Assembly (NCBI GenBank): GCA_964636325.1
Contig: CAZWRV010000005.1
Coordinates: forward strand, 55,749 to 119,748
Direction: 5' to 3'
DNA from: CAZWRV01 sp964636325
GTDB lineage: Bacteria > Verrucomicrobiota > Lentisphaeria > Victivallales > GWF2-50-93
DNA length: 64,000 nt
Shown: piece by piece, positions 8,705-16,725 of the stretch
Layout of the letters: every line of letters begins with the position of its first letter
Position numbering within the stretch: the first letter of the stretch is position 1
Program-made: the position numbers and the translations under genes
Notes under the pieces: model-generated
The model's database searches: none
What the model was told of the DNA's origin: nothing
The model's input: only the letters and a program-made list of their open reading frames with translations

Positions 8705-8838
8705 TTAAGCTGGGGGCGGCGCGGATATTTCAGTTCGCCTGCGAGAAGTATGCCGCTTTCGGCGAAAGCGGCACTGGCGACTTCGGCGAAGTCGCCATAC
8801 TTGGGTGGTATGCTGTCATAGGTACCCGCCCAGCTTAA
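8705..8838. repeat. Cloverleaf-like palindromic element upstream of the lyase gene
   Basis: Outer arms TTAAGCTGGG(G)GCGG and CCGCCCAGCTTAA enclose two perfect hairpins, GCCGCTTTC/GAAAGCGGC (8752-8772) and GGCGACTTC/GAAGTCGCC (8776-8796). A 35-bp part (8749-8783) recurs inverted at 11097-11131, on the far side of the next gene. Confidence 0.85.
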
Positions 8839-8895
8839 AAATAAATATGAAAACAATGCAATTATTTCGGATTAACCTTATTTCCATAAGGCTAT

Positions 8896-11031
8896 ATGAA
8901 AAACGTAAAGTCAACTTACCACATACTCATTCTCTCGGCTTCATTTGCGCTCATAGGCGTTGTCATCGTCTGCAGCTGCATTTCCGGCGAGGATGAAGCC
9001 AGGACTGTGAAGTTCCCGCCCTCGCATCCGCGCCTCGCCCTCTCCGCCGACGAGCTTGATGCTCTCAGGAAAAACCCCGATACGGAGAACAAGCGCAAGG
9101 ACATAATTTCAAAGGCCGATAAAATGCTGGCCGAAATATTGTTTGTTCCGAAGACTGAGGGACAATGGATTTTCTATTATGCCTGCCCAAAGGACGGAAC
9201 ACGTCTCGAGCCTGAAAGCGCCGAAACTCACGTCTGCCCTAAATGCAAGGTAAAATATACTGACAAGCGCATCGTGGCAGCGTATGTGACTATTCAGTAC
9301 GGGAAGCTTGAAAACCAGATGCAGGACCTTGCCACGGCCTTCGCCGTGACGGGAGACGACAAATATGCCGCGCCGATCAAGGACGCCTTCCTGGAGCTCG
9401 CCAAGCTGTATCCGACATTGCAGAGGCACGACCGCTGGGGCAGAACCGGCATACTCGCCGTGGTCGGCGGGAGGCGCTACAGCCAGCATCTGGACGAGGC
9501 CTACAGCGCGATCAGGCTTGCGAAGACATACGACCTCTGCGCCGCCTCCGGCATATTCAGCCCGGACGACCGCACTCGGATCGAGCAGGACTTCCTCGGC
9601 GCCACCGTCCGCGAAATACAAAGATATGAACTCTTCGTCGGGCGGAAGAACAACCATCAGACCTGGTTCAACGCCGCATACGCCAATGTCGGCGTCGCCA
9701 TCGGCGACGAGAAGCTTGTAAACGATTCCCTCTACGGTTCGGGCGGACTCCTCTGGCAGCTCGACAACAGTGTCACCTCCGACGGCATCTGGTACGAGGG
9801 GACGATGAGCTACCACTTCTACGCACTTATGGCGATAACCGAGCAGTTGAAGGCGCTGAGGCATGTCGGCATCGATCTTTCCGGAAATCAAAGGCTCAAG
9901 TCGCTGTGGAGCGGGCCGCTCTCGCTCGTCTTCCCGGACGGCAGCATTCCGCCGATCCACGACGGAGATCCATTCGTTTTGACCCAGCGGAAGGACATCT
10001 ATGCCTTCGCCGGAGAATACTTCAAGGATTCGCTATTTGCGAATTTCGCGGAAGGCAAAAGCTCGGAGAAGGAATTGGCGAGCCAGGATCTTTCCGGAAT
10101 CGGAATCGCGATACTGCGGGAGGGCAAGGAGGCCGCCGCGAAATGCGCGATGATGGACTACGGCATCCACGGCGACCACCACGGCCATCCGGACAAGCTG
10201 AACCTTCTGGTCTGGGCGCTCGGTCTCGAAATATTCCCTGACATCGGCAGGATCAGCTATAGCGTTCCCGAATACGAGACATGGACGAGGACGACAGCTG
10301 CCCACAACACGGTCGCAATAGACTGCAAAAATCAGTCGCCCGACACCGGCAAGCTTCTCTTCTTCGAAAGCAAGCCCGGCTATTCTGCAAGCTTCGCAAA
10401 AAGCGACGGCGCATACTCCGGCTACGAACTCTCTCGCTTCCTGCTCCTGACCGACAAGGTCCTCGTCGACATATTCAAAGTGCAGGGCTCATCCAAGGCC
10501 CTGATCGACAGCTTCTTACACACCAGGGGCGAGTTGGCGCACATAAATTCGGTCGAGCCGAAAAAGATTGCCGGCCTGGGCGACAAGAATGGCTACCAGC
10601 ATCTTGCGGAAGCCAGAGAATATCCGACTGCCGAATACAATGCTTTCACCCTCGCCTTGAAAGACGGGCGCCTCGTAAGAATCCACCTGCCGGACGACAA
10701 GGAAGGCAAACTCTACTCCGGCATAGGCATCGGCAGCCAGCTCACCGAAAAAGTGCCGTTCATCCTCAGACGCCGCGAAGCTTCTTCGACCGTCTTCGTC
10801 GCCTGCTACGACCTGAGCGGCGACGGGAGCGCCGTGGATTCGGTCAAAATACTCCCGGTATCCGGTAAAGACGGCAACGCACTGCTCCACACAGAGGCCG
10901 TAGGCCTCGAGATCAAGAACAAGGACGTCACGTCGCTCATGGCTTTCGACTTGGACGAGGAAACTCCCAGCGGATTGTCGTTCCAAGGGAATAAATTTGA
11001 GCGGCTTCTATTTCTGAACTTGCAGAAATAA
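8896..11031 (+). CDS. Heparinase II/III-like (polysaccharide lyase family) protein, exported
   Basis: Predicted periplasmic or surface polysaccharide lyase, 711 aa. An export signal (residues 5-28) ends in VVIVCSC and may be lipid-anchored. A Cys cluster CPKDGT...CPKC (Cys97, 114, 117) looks like a small metal knuckle. The alpha/alpha-toroid carries KNNHQTWFNAAYANVG with the Asn-His pair usual in these lyases, and YEGTMSYHFYAL. The C-terminal beta-sandwich has YGIHGDHHGHPDKLN and TAAHNTVAID, typical of the heparinase II/III C-terminal domain. An AAGG site lies 6 nt before the ATG. The substrate (uronic-acid polysaccharide, perhaps alginate or glycosaminoglycan) is inference. Short inverted repeats flank the gene. 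Confidence 0.82.
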   Translation: MKNVKSTYHILILSASFALIGVVIVCSCISGEDEARTVKFPPSHPRLALSADELDALRKNPDTENKRKDIISKADKMLAEILFVPKTEGQWIFYYACPKDGTRLEPESAETHVCPKCKVKYTDKRIVAAYVTIQYGKLENQMQDLATAFAVTGDDKYAAPIKDAFLELAKLYPTLQRHDRWGRTGILAVVGGRRYSQHLDEAYSAIRLAKTYDLCAASGIFSPDDRTRIEQDFLGATVREIQRYELFVGRKNNHQTWFNAAYANVGVAIGDEKLVNDSLYGSGGLLWQLDNSVTSDGIWYEGTMSYHFYALMAITEQLKALRHVGIDLSGNQRLKSLWSGPLSLVFPDGSIPPIHDGDPFVLTQRKDIYAFAGEYFKDSLFANFAEGKSSEKELASQDLSGIGIAILREGKEAAAKCAMMDYGIHGDHHGHPDKLNLLVWALGLEIFPDIGRISYSVPEYETWTRTTAAHNTVAIDCKNQSPDTGKLLFFESKPGYSASFAKSDGAYSGYELSRFLLLTDKVLVDIFKVQGSSKALIDSFLHTRGELAHINSVEPKKIAGLGDKNGYQHLAEAREYPTAEYNAFTLALKDGRLVRIHLPDDKEGKLYSGIGIGSQLTEKVPFILRRREASSTVFVACYDLSGDGSAVDSVKILPVSGKDGNALLHTEAVGLEIKNKDVTSLMAFDLDEETPSGLSFQGNKFERLLFLNLQK

Positions 11032-11096
11032 AGTGACGGCAGCAAACATCCATTCGTCCAACCACCCATTCTTTACTTTGTAAAAAAGCGCGGATA

Positions 11097-11131
11097 AAGT
11101 CGCCAGTGCCGCTTTCATCGGAAGCGGCATA
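11097..11131. repeat. Inverted 35-bp partner of 8749-8783
   Basis: The reverse complement of this stretch matches 8749-8783 with about three differences over 35 bases (core GAAAGCGGCACTGGCGACTT). The two copies bracket the heparinase-like gene in opposite orientation. Confidence 0.8.
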
Positions 11132-11172
11132 GTCCGGGAAATTCATTTGCCTCCAATTTTCGGAATGAATTA

Positions 11173-11430
11173 TTGATGCTCTTGGAAATACATCGCCTTG
11201 ATGGCCTTGCACATGACATCAACCCGCAGGATCATGGCGTGCGACGGGTCGGAGGATTCCTGCATGAATGGCTGTCGCGGCCGAACGCCTTCGACATGAT
11301 CCAGCCGGGAACGGTGAACGCTGAAAAGGCCGCCCCTTACACGGTCGAGCACATGGCGGCGGCGATCACGTTCTTCCTGCAGATCGAGCCGCATCCGCGC
11401 CTTGAGTATCCTCTGCTCCGCCTGCTGTAA
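11173..11430 (+). CDS. Short hypothetical protein or gene remnant
   Basis: An 85-codon frame with GC-rich third positions in its second half (FDMIQPGTVNAEKAAPYTVEHMAA...). The composition looks coding, but there is no clear ribosome site, no domain is recognised, and it lies among repeats. It may be the 3' stub of a lost gene. Treat as uncertain. Confidence 0.3.
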   Translation: MMLLEIHRLDGLAHDINPQDHGVRRVGGFLHEWLSRPNAFDMIQPGTVNAEKAAPYTVEHMAAAITFFLQIEPHPRLEYPLLRLL

Positions 11431-11615
11431 AATGAAAATGCAATCATCACAGCAGATTTCAAAACTGCGGACGCAGCAAGCGCGTCTCTACATTTAATCC
11501 GCCAGGGCGGATGGTGGGCCATGCTTGTCATGACCGTTTAAACAGTCTTGAAATTGCCTACCTTATAGTGCAAACTGTCCGCCTCGGCGGATAGTTCTGT
11601 CGATCATAAACTCGA

Positions 11616-11665
11616 TGGAGGGCGGAGCCGAGCTCCCCCGCAGTTGAGCTCGGCTCAACCATCCA
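11616..11665. repeat. 50-bp three-stem palindromic repeat, copy 2
   Basis: Same layout as 3385-3434: TGGAGGGCGGAGCC, then GTTGAGC/GCTCAAC, closing with ATCCA. A few substitutions weaken the outer stem. Confidence 0.82.
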
Positions 11666-11671
11666 GAAGGC

Positions 11672-11818
11672 GACGAAGACAGCGAGGAAGATCGCGATTA
11701 AGATATTCGAGATACAGGAGTGGCCGTCTGCGAACCTCGCAGTTCTGTCGGCGGGAAACTTAAAACGACAAAGCTCGCGACAAAGTTACCGACAAAGATG
11801 TTCAGGTTTCAGGAGAGA
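11672..11818. repeat. Composite of two dispersed repeats
   Basis: 11672-11710 resembles the complement of 60406-60455 (GAAGATCGC.ATTAAGAT.TTCGA). 11722-11818 resembles the complement of the right-edge unit 63863-63960, sharing GCAGTTCTGTCGG and CGACAAAGCTCGCGACAAAG. The element ends just before the ribosome site of the acyl carrier protein gene. Confidence 0.65.
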
Positions 11819-11838
11819 ATCTTAACCAAGGAGGGAAA

Positions 11839-12081
11839 ATGGCGACGGTTGAACAGAAGGTGAAGAAGGTCGTGTGCTCGGTTCTGTCGATACAGGAGGA
11901 GCAGATCACCCCGGAGTCGAGGTTCATGGAGGATCTGGGGGCGGACTCCCTGTACATCGTCGAGATCGCGATGGAGCTGGAGGACGAGTTCGGCCTCGAC
12001 ATCCCCGGCGAGGATCTTGAGAAGATGAAGACTTTCGGCGCGGCCGTCAAATACATGGAGAGGAAGGCCGACGGCCGCTGA
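11839..12081 (+). CDS. Acyl carrier protein
   Basis: Small acidic carrier of acyl chains (80 aa). The site for phosphopantetheine attachment is Ser in GADSLYIVE (about residue 37), followed by the helix EIAMELEDEFGLDIP typical of AcpP. The residue after DSL is Tyr, where primary ACPs usually have Asp or Val. A perfect AGGAGGG site precedes the ATG. No fatty-acid or polyketide gene is adjacent, so whether it is the main ACP or a specialised one cannot be told from context. Confidence 0.9.
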   Translation: MATVEQKVKKVVCSVLSIQEEQITPESRFMEDLGADSLYIVEIAMELEDEFGLDIPGEDLEKMKTFGAAVKYMERKADGR

Positions 12082-12109
12082 TGCTGCCCTGCCGGCCCTG
12101 CGTCAGCCT

Positions 12110-12150
12110 GTAAATATTCAGCGGAACGGCGTAGTTCGCCGGATATTTAC
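12110..12150. repeat. 41-bp palindromic repeat, copy 1
   Basis: Begins GTAAATATTCAGC, ends GGATATTTAC, with the core GGCGTAGTT. Exactly 41 bp, as are the copies at 38553-38593, 55478-55518 and 56674-56714. Here it follows the acyl carrier protein gene and may act as a terminator. Confidence 0.85.
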
Positions 12151-12257
12151 CTTGGGGAAATGCGGAATCGGGATTGCCTCGGGCAAACACGGCGGTCAAT
12201 CCGCGGCAGATCCCGGTATTTACACAAAAAAGACTGGCATTTTTCAAGCGGAATCCC

Positions 12258-12292
12258 TTGACATTATATATCTAGTGATATAAAATATATCA
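12258..12292 (+). promoter_or_regulatory. Promoter with overlapping palindromic operator for the GntR-family gene
   Basis: TTGACA (12258-12263), a 17-base spacer and TAAAAT (12281-12286) make a near-consensus sigma-70 promoter about 40 bases before the ATG. The palindrome TGATATAAAATATATCA (12276-12292, 7-bp perfect arms) covers the -10 box, which suggests autorepression. The same half-site TGATAT recurs just downstream (12295-12300). Confidence 0.75.
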
Positions 12293-12325
12293 GTTGATAT
12301 TTGTTTTTATCATCGGGGGGATGCC

Positions 12326-13870
12326 ATGCCGGCGGAAGCTGCGGCTGTGTTCAAGCCGAGATATCAGGCGGTCGCGGAGCTGATCGGATGCAAGATTGCT
12401 TCAGGCGGCTACGGCGAGGGCGCCCTGCTCGAGTCCGAGCGGGAGCTTGCACGGAGCTTCGGCGTCAGCACGATCGTGATAAACAGGGCGATGTCGTTGC
12501 TCGCAGCCGAGGGGCTCGTGAAGAAAATCCCCAGGAAGGGCAATGTGGTCGCCAGGGTTTCCCGGGCCGGATCCGGGGCGCTTGTGAAGGCGCGAGGCGC
12601 GGCCGTCGGCCCACAGGCGCCGGCCGCCGATTCGGCGGCCGAAGCTCCCTCCTTCTTCAGGAGGAAGACGATCACCGTCGCCGTCCTTTCGGAGCTTCCC
12701 CGCTACAATGAGCTGTGGAGCAGGGTGTTCCGGGACTACTGCGCCGTAAACACCGATCTTGAGATAAGGCTCGCCCCCGTGGGCGGCATGCAGGAGCTTT
12801 ATGCGGCTGAAAGGTGGAAGTCCTGGGACATCGTCCAGATTCCGGGCAACCTGCTTCCATATTATGCCGGGAACGGATTCCTTTACCGCCTAGGCGAGAT
12901 CGGCCCGCTGGAAATCGCGGATGATCAGTATACAGAGGGGCTCCTCCGCAGCATCTCCTGGCAGGGAAGACTCTGGGGCGTACCCGTTTCGGCTTCGCTC
13001 TACTGCGACTTTTACGATCTGAGGATGACCGGTTTCCTGGGTGATGCACTTGGCGCCGGAGGCTTCTGGAACCGCTGGGACAGGATCGCCGAAAAGAGCG
13101 TGGGAATCGCCAGCGGAAGCGGCCGGGCCATGACCTTCCTCCACAGGCACCTCTTCCATTTGCTCGTGATGGCCGGCGCAGACGCCACGTGTTCTTACGA
13201 CAAGATGAGGAGGTTCAGTTCCAAGGGGCATGTCCGCTTCGTCGAAAGGTTTGAAAGATACATAAGGAAGCCGGGGGTATTCTATCAGAAGATAGAAGGG
13301 AGCGCGGAATATGTGCCTTACATTGAAAAACTGCTGGACCGCCTTTCCAAGGGCGATTTCTTCATCCTTCCCGGGACGTCCGTCTTCCTTTCAGACATCA
13401 TGCAGGGGCGCAGGCGGCTCCGGCACGGGATAATGCCGGCAGCCACGGAGGCCGGCGGATCGCCGGTCCTCGAAACGAACCTCAACGTGATATCGCACTA
13501 CACTTCCTATCCCGAGGAATGCCTGCAGATCCTCAGGTATCTTGCTTCGTTCGAGACCCAGAAGCGCTTTGCGGAGAACGGAAGGACTGTGTGCAACATC
13601 CGCGCCCTGGAACACCTGCGCATCGCCGGGCTTGACAGCTTCTCGCTCGGCAATCTGCGGGACGGCCTGTCAAGAGGCAGAATCATCTCTTCGTCCGACA
13701 GGAACATATTCGACTACTGGTCCACGGTCGTCACCCACGAGATGATAAGGTGGCAGACCGGAAAGATATCGGGGCCCGAGATGCTGGACGCCCTGCGGCG
13801 GAAGACCGAGTTCTACTACCGCAGCATCGAACGCCGGAACTCGTCTCGGAGTGAAAACAACGCGGCATGA
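12326..13870 (+). CDS. GntR-type winged-helix regulator fused to an extracellular-solute-binding-protein-like sensor
   Basis: Residues 10-80 are a GntR winged helix (YQAVAELIGCKIASGGYGEG, LESERELARSFGVSTIVINR, AAEGLVKKIPRKGNVVA). An Ala/Pro-rich linker (about 82-112) leads to about 390 residues resembling a family-1 extracellular solute-binding protein of sugar ABC importers: TITVAVLSELPRYNELWSRV, WDIVQIPGNLLPYYAGNGFLYRL, WQGRLWGVPVSASLYCDFYD, and FETQKRFAENG near the end. There is no signal peptide, so the sugar-binding fold probably acts in the cytoplasm as the effector domain. A GGGGGG site precedes the ATG. As first gene of a carbohydrate module it probably controls the downstream genes. 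Family assignment of the C-terminal half is by pattern and moderately sure. Confidence 0.82.
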   Translation: MPAEAAAVFKPRYQAVAELIGCKIASGGYGEGALLESERELARSFGVSTIVINRAMSLLAAEGLVKKIPRKGNVVARVSRAGSGALVKARGAAVGPQAPAADSAAEAPSFFRRKTITVAVLSELPRYNELWSRVFRDYCAVNTDLEIRLAPVGGMQELYAAERWKSWDIVQIPGNLLPYYAGNGFLYRLGEIGPLEIADDQYTEGLLRSISWQGRLWGVPVSASLYCDFYDLRMTGFLGDALGAGGFWNRWDRIAEKSVGIASGSGRAMTFLHRHLFHLLVMAGADATCSYDKMRRFSSKGHVRFVERFERYIRKPGVFYQKIEGSAEYVPYIEKLLDRLSKGDFFILPGTSVFLSDIMQGRRRLRHGIMPAATEAGGSPVLETNLNVISHYTSYPEECLQILRYLASFETQKRFAENGRTVCNIRALEHLRIAGLDSFSLGNLRDGLSRGRIISSSDRNIFDYWSTVVTHEMIRWQTGKISGPEMLDALRRKTEFYYRSIERRNSSRSENNAA

Positions 13871-13916
13871 GGCCGCATGCATGGATTCTCAGGCAACACC
13901 GATAAGGGGAGGTCAT

Positions 13917-14798
13917 ATGGGGGCAATGATTTCAACTCGAAAGAAGGACGCCTCGAATAGCTTCGGCCGGCGCGGCAATATTCTTCGTCCAGGCAAAAAG
14001 TTTTCCTCCGGCAAAGTTTTCACCTTGATCGAGCTGCTCGTCGTCATCGCGATCATCGCAATACTTGCGGCGATGCTGCTGCCTGCGCTGAAGAGGGCGC
14101 GGGACACGACGAAGACGATCGCATGCGTCAACAACCAGAAGCAGATCATCCTGGCTACGGCCAACTACATGGGGGACTACAACGAATATTTCCCCTACGG
14201 CTTCACATACAACGGGCAGCAGGGGAACCACAGCGGCTGCATGATAGCCTACCATCCGAACTCCAGCTACCCCAACTATATCTGGGGATTCGGCCTTTAC
14301 CTAAGACTCGACTATCTTCCTGGCGCATCCCTGATCTGCCCCGGATATCCCGATCCGGTTGATGGATACAAGGGGTGGGACAGGAACCTGATAAACAAGA
14401 ACTTCGACGCCTACTGGCTCCAAAATCCATACATCGGCTCCTGGACAGTCGACCAGACCGAGTCCATTCCTTCCATGCCCAACCATCCGGGAGGCACCAC
14501 CCTGACCAAATTCATGAAGAATCAATATTACGACTGGGGCAACGTGGCCGGCGGCGGTTATGTGAAGAACAAGTTCGGCGCATTCCTCGCCGACGCCTTC
14601 CCGAGATGGAAGGAGTTCCCCGGCATCTTGCCCAGGGAAATAGGCCCCTACTTCCACGCGGGCTCGATAAACATAGGCTATATTGACGGCCACGTGCAGA
14701 CGTATCCGCCGAGCTGGAAGAGGGAATACGGATATTACTACTGCTGGAACGATTGTTCCTACATGGCGTTCTGGGGCTATTACAACATAAAAAACTGA
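13917..14798 (+). CDS. Pseudopilin-like protein with H-x-DG-type C-terminal domain (module A)
   Basis: Type II secretion/type IV pilin-like N-terminus: basic leader of 34 residues, then FTLIELLVVIAIIAIL with Glu at +5 (E39) and AAMLLPALKRARD. The residue before the cleavage site is Val34, not Gly. The body is rich in Tyr, Trp, Asn and Gly and ends with FHAGSINIGYIDGHVQ, the H-x(8-9)-D-G signature of the large PVC pseudopilin family. Start ATG 13917 has a GGGGAGG site; earlier ATGs overlap the regulator. It lies 46 bases after the GntR-fusion gene. Its job is unknown; its position suggests a role tied to the carbohydrate genes. Confidence 0.88.
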   Translation: MGAMISTRKKDASNSFGRRGNILRPGKKFSSGKVFTLIELLVVIAIIAILAAMLLPALKRARDTTKTIACVNNQKQIILATANYMGDYNEYFPYGFTYNGQQGNHSGCMIAYHPNSSYPNYIWGFGLYLRLDYLPGASLICPGYPDPVDGYKGWDRNLINKNFDAYWLQNPYIGSWTVDQTESIPSMPNHPGGTTLTKFMKNQYYDWGNVAGGGYVKNKFGAFLADAFPRWKEFPGILPREIGPYFHAGSINIGYIDGHVQTYPPSWKREYGYYYCWNDCSYMAFWGYYNIKN

Positions 14799-14814
14799 AA
14801 GGAGAACTCTTTCC

Positions 14815-15891
14815 ATGGACAAAGTCCGTTTTGCGGTCGTGGGACTCAAGCACGGGCAGTCGCATGTCCACACAGTATTGGACAGTGAGCGTGCAGAACT
14901 GGTCGGGCTATGCGATCTGGACAGGGCCCTCGCCGGACAGGTGCAGGATAGCATCCACCAAAAGATCGGAAAGGAACAAGCCCGCGGAATCCGTATCTTC
15001 GACGACTACCGGAAGCTTCTAGCCTGGAACGGTTTCGACGCGGTCGTAATATCCACCCCGGTCATGGTGCACGCGGAAATGGCGGAGCTGGCAGTGAAGG
15101 CGAAAAAGCACGTCCTCCTTGAGAAGCCGATGACCGTCACGATCGCAGAGGCCGAGAGCCTGTGCAAGGCCTGCCGGGGGGCGAAGACTGTCTTCCAGGT
15201 CGGATACGAAGTCCGGTCCAGCCAGCTTGTCGGAAAAGTGAAGGAGATTATTCATGACGGCAGGATCGGAGACGTCGTATTCGTTTGGTGGCACATGTTC
15301 ATGGAGCATGTTTCCAAGGGCTGGCGGAGCGAGCGGAAGAACATGGGCGGCAAGCTCTTCGACTGCTGCTGCCACTACTGGGACATCATGCAGTGTCTCG
15401 CAGGCGCGAAGTTCCACCGGATCAGCGCCTTCGGCAGCGAACCCGGAAAGGTCGGACCGGACGCCGAGAAGCTGCCCAAGGTCGCCACCGTGAACTTTGA
15501 ATACCAGAACGGCGTTAAAGGCAATCTGAGCTTCAGCGAAGTCACTCCGACGCCGGAGTGGAGCCTATTCGGCGTGGCCGGGACAAAGGGAATAATCTAC
15601 GGGAATCCTTGGAGCCCCGAAGGCGCCGGCTCGCTCGACTGCTATTTGGACGGCGGGCTCTTCAAGGAGAAGATCGCCGTGAACGGCCAGATGGCCAGCC
15701 GGGGACATCTCGGATTCCGCGAACAGCACGAGGCCTTCCTCGACGCTATTCTCGACGGCAAGAAAGTCCCCTGCTCCGTCGACGACGGCTACGAAGTGGT
15801 CTTAATCAACGCCGCAGTCGACAGGGCAATCGCCACAAACGAGGCCGTCTTCCGCAAGGACATGGCCAAAGTCGGGAAACCCAAGACATGA
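14815..15891 (+). CDS. Gfo/Idh/MocA-family oxidoreductase
   Basis: NAD(P)-dependent sugar or cyclitol dehydrogenase-like protein (358 aa). The N-terminal Rossmann segment is VRFAVVGLKHGQSHVHT, an atypical G-L-K-H-G version of the nucleotide loop. The family motif EKP lies at residues 103-105 (LLEKPMTVT). The C-terminal alpha/beta domain contains GGKLFDCCCHYWDIMQCL, where the family usually has a G-G-x-L-x-D-x-G-x-H motif; the His is kept. AAAGGAG precedes the ATG. It probably oxidises or epimerises a sugar released by the module's glycosidases. The stop overlaps the next start (ATGA). Confidence 0.9.
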   Translation: MDKVRFAVVGLKHGQSHVHTVLDSERAELVGLCDLDRALAGQVQDSIHQKIGKEQARGIRIFDDYRKLLAWNGFDAVVISTPVMVHAEMAELAVKAKKHVLLEKPMTVTIAEAESLCKACRGAKTVFQVGYEVRSSQLVGKVKEIIHDGRIGDVVFVWWHMFMEHVSKGWRSERKNMGGKLFDCCCHYWDIMQCLAGAKFHRISAFGSEPGKVGPDAEKLPKVATVNFEYQNGVKGNLSFSEVTPTPEWSLFGVAGTKGIIYGNPWSPEGAGSLDCYLDGGLFKEKIAVNGQMASRGHLGFREQHEAFLDAILDGKKVPCSVDDGYEVVLINAAVDRAIATNEAVFRKDMAKVGKPKT

Positions 15892-16712
15892 CGGCCGCCA
15901 CTCCGAAGACATTGGAAGAACACCGCAATTACCTTCACCAGATTGTCAGGCTGAAGCTTTTCTTCATGCACCGCTGGCTCGCGGATCATCCCGGCGAGAG
16001 GCCCGCGGACGTCCTGCGCAACCGAATCGACATCTACCGCAAGACCGATGCGAATCCGGGAGGGCTGGGCCAGCCGTGCAAGGACTGGTGGCTTGCGCCC
16101 GCCTGGCAGGAGATCGAAAAGGCGCTGCTGGACGCATATTGCCGCTGCGGAAAGGACGCCGCGGCATTCGAGGAGGAAGGGTTCGCCGCCGTCCGCCCCA
16201 GCATAGACGCCCGCTGCGAGCGCGACTTCAGTGACCGCAGGCACCTGGAGGCCTACCAGTGCGGCAGCCTGAGATATGAATACCATGACACGCCCCGCAA
16301 AGAGGTCTTCTTCCATATCGCGAACAGGATAAGCCCGAAGTCAATCTTCGACGACCCGATTTATCTCCCCTGCTGCTTCATGATCCTGATGGAGCACGTC
16401 GAGGCGATGTGCCAGGCTGAATACATAACCACTTTCACATGGCTGAACTCATATCCGAGATGGCTGTCGCTCTTCCCGCGGGAGTGGGACGACAACATGA
16501 GCGAGCCGAGCACGGACGTCGAATGGCACTACGGCTATTGGGGCCAGTTCATCACCGCCAGGGGAACCTTCAACGAGAAGCTGGGCGAGTTTACGCGCCA
16601 GCATGGAAGACTGAAGTTCTATCCCCGCGGCTCCAAATGCTCAATCGCAGTCATGCGCAGGCATCTGGCGGATAAATATTTCACCGCAGACATGAAATTC
16701 GCAGCAGAATAG
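15888..16712 (+). CDS. Conserved-looking hypothetical protein, translationally coupled to the oxidoreductase
   Basis: A 274-aa soluble protein that I do not recognise. The start codon overlaps the upstream stop in an ATGA arrangement, and the next gene follows within 14 bases, so all three are surely co-transcribed. It has no signal peptide or membrane helix. It is rich in Trp, Tyr, Cys and His (DWWLAPAWQEIEKALL, LPCCFMILMEHVEAMCQAEY, DVEWHYGYWGQF). Several conserved-looking His/Asp/Cys residues would suit a metalloenzyme, but that is only a guess. Confidence 0.75.
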   Translation: MTAATPKTLEEHRNYLHQIVRLKLFFMHRWLADHPGERPADVLRNRIDIYRKTDANPGGLGQPCKDWWLAPAWQEIEKALLDAYCRCGKDAAAFEEEGFAAVRPSIDARCERDFSDRRHLEAYQCGSLRYEYHDTPRKEVFFHIANRISPKSIFDDPIYLPCCFMILMEHVEAMCQAEYITTFTWLNSYPRWLSLFPREWDDNMSEPSTDVEWHYGYWGQFITARGTFNEKLGEFTRQHGRLKFYPRGSKCSIAVMRRHLADKYFTADMKFAAE

Positions 16713-16725
16713 GCAGTTGAACCGC

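Larger units (their letters stand above)
11032..11838. other. Repeat-rich intergenic region
   Basis: About 800 bases with no convincing full gene. It holds, in order: an inverted partner of the element before the lyase gene (11097-11131), a possible gene remnant (11173-11430), short palindromes ATCCGCCAGGGCGGAT (11498-11513) and GTCCGCCTCGGCGGAT, a 50-bp cloverleaf repeat (11616-11665), and relatives of the repeats at 60406-60455 and at the right edge of the window. Confidence 0.7.
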
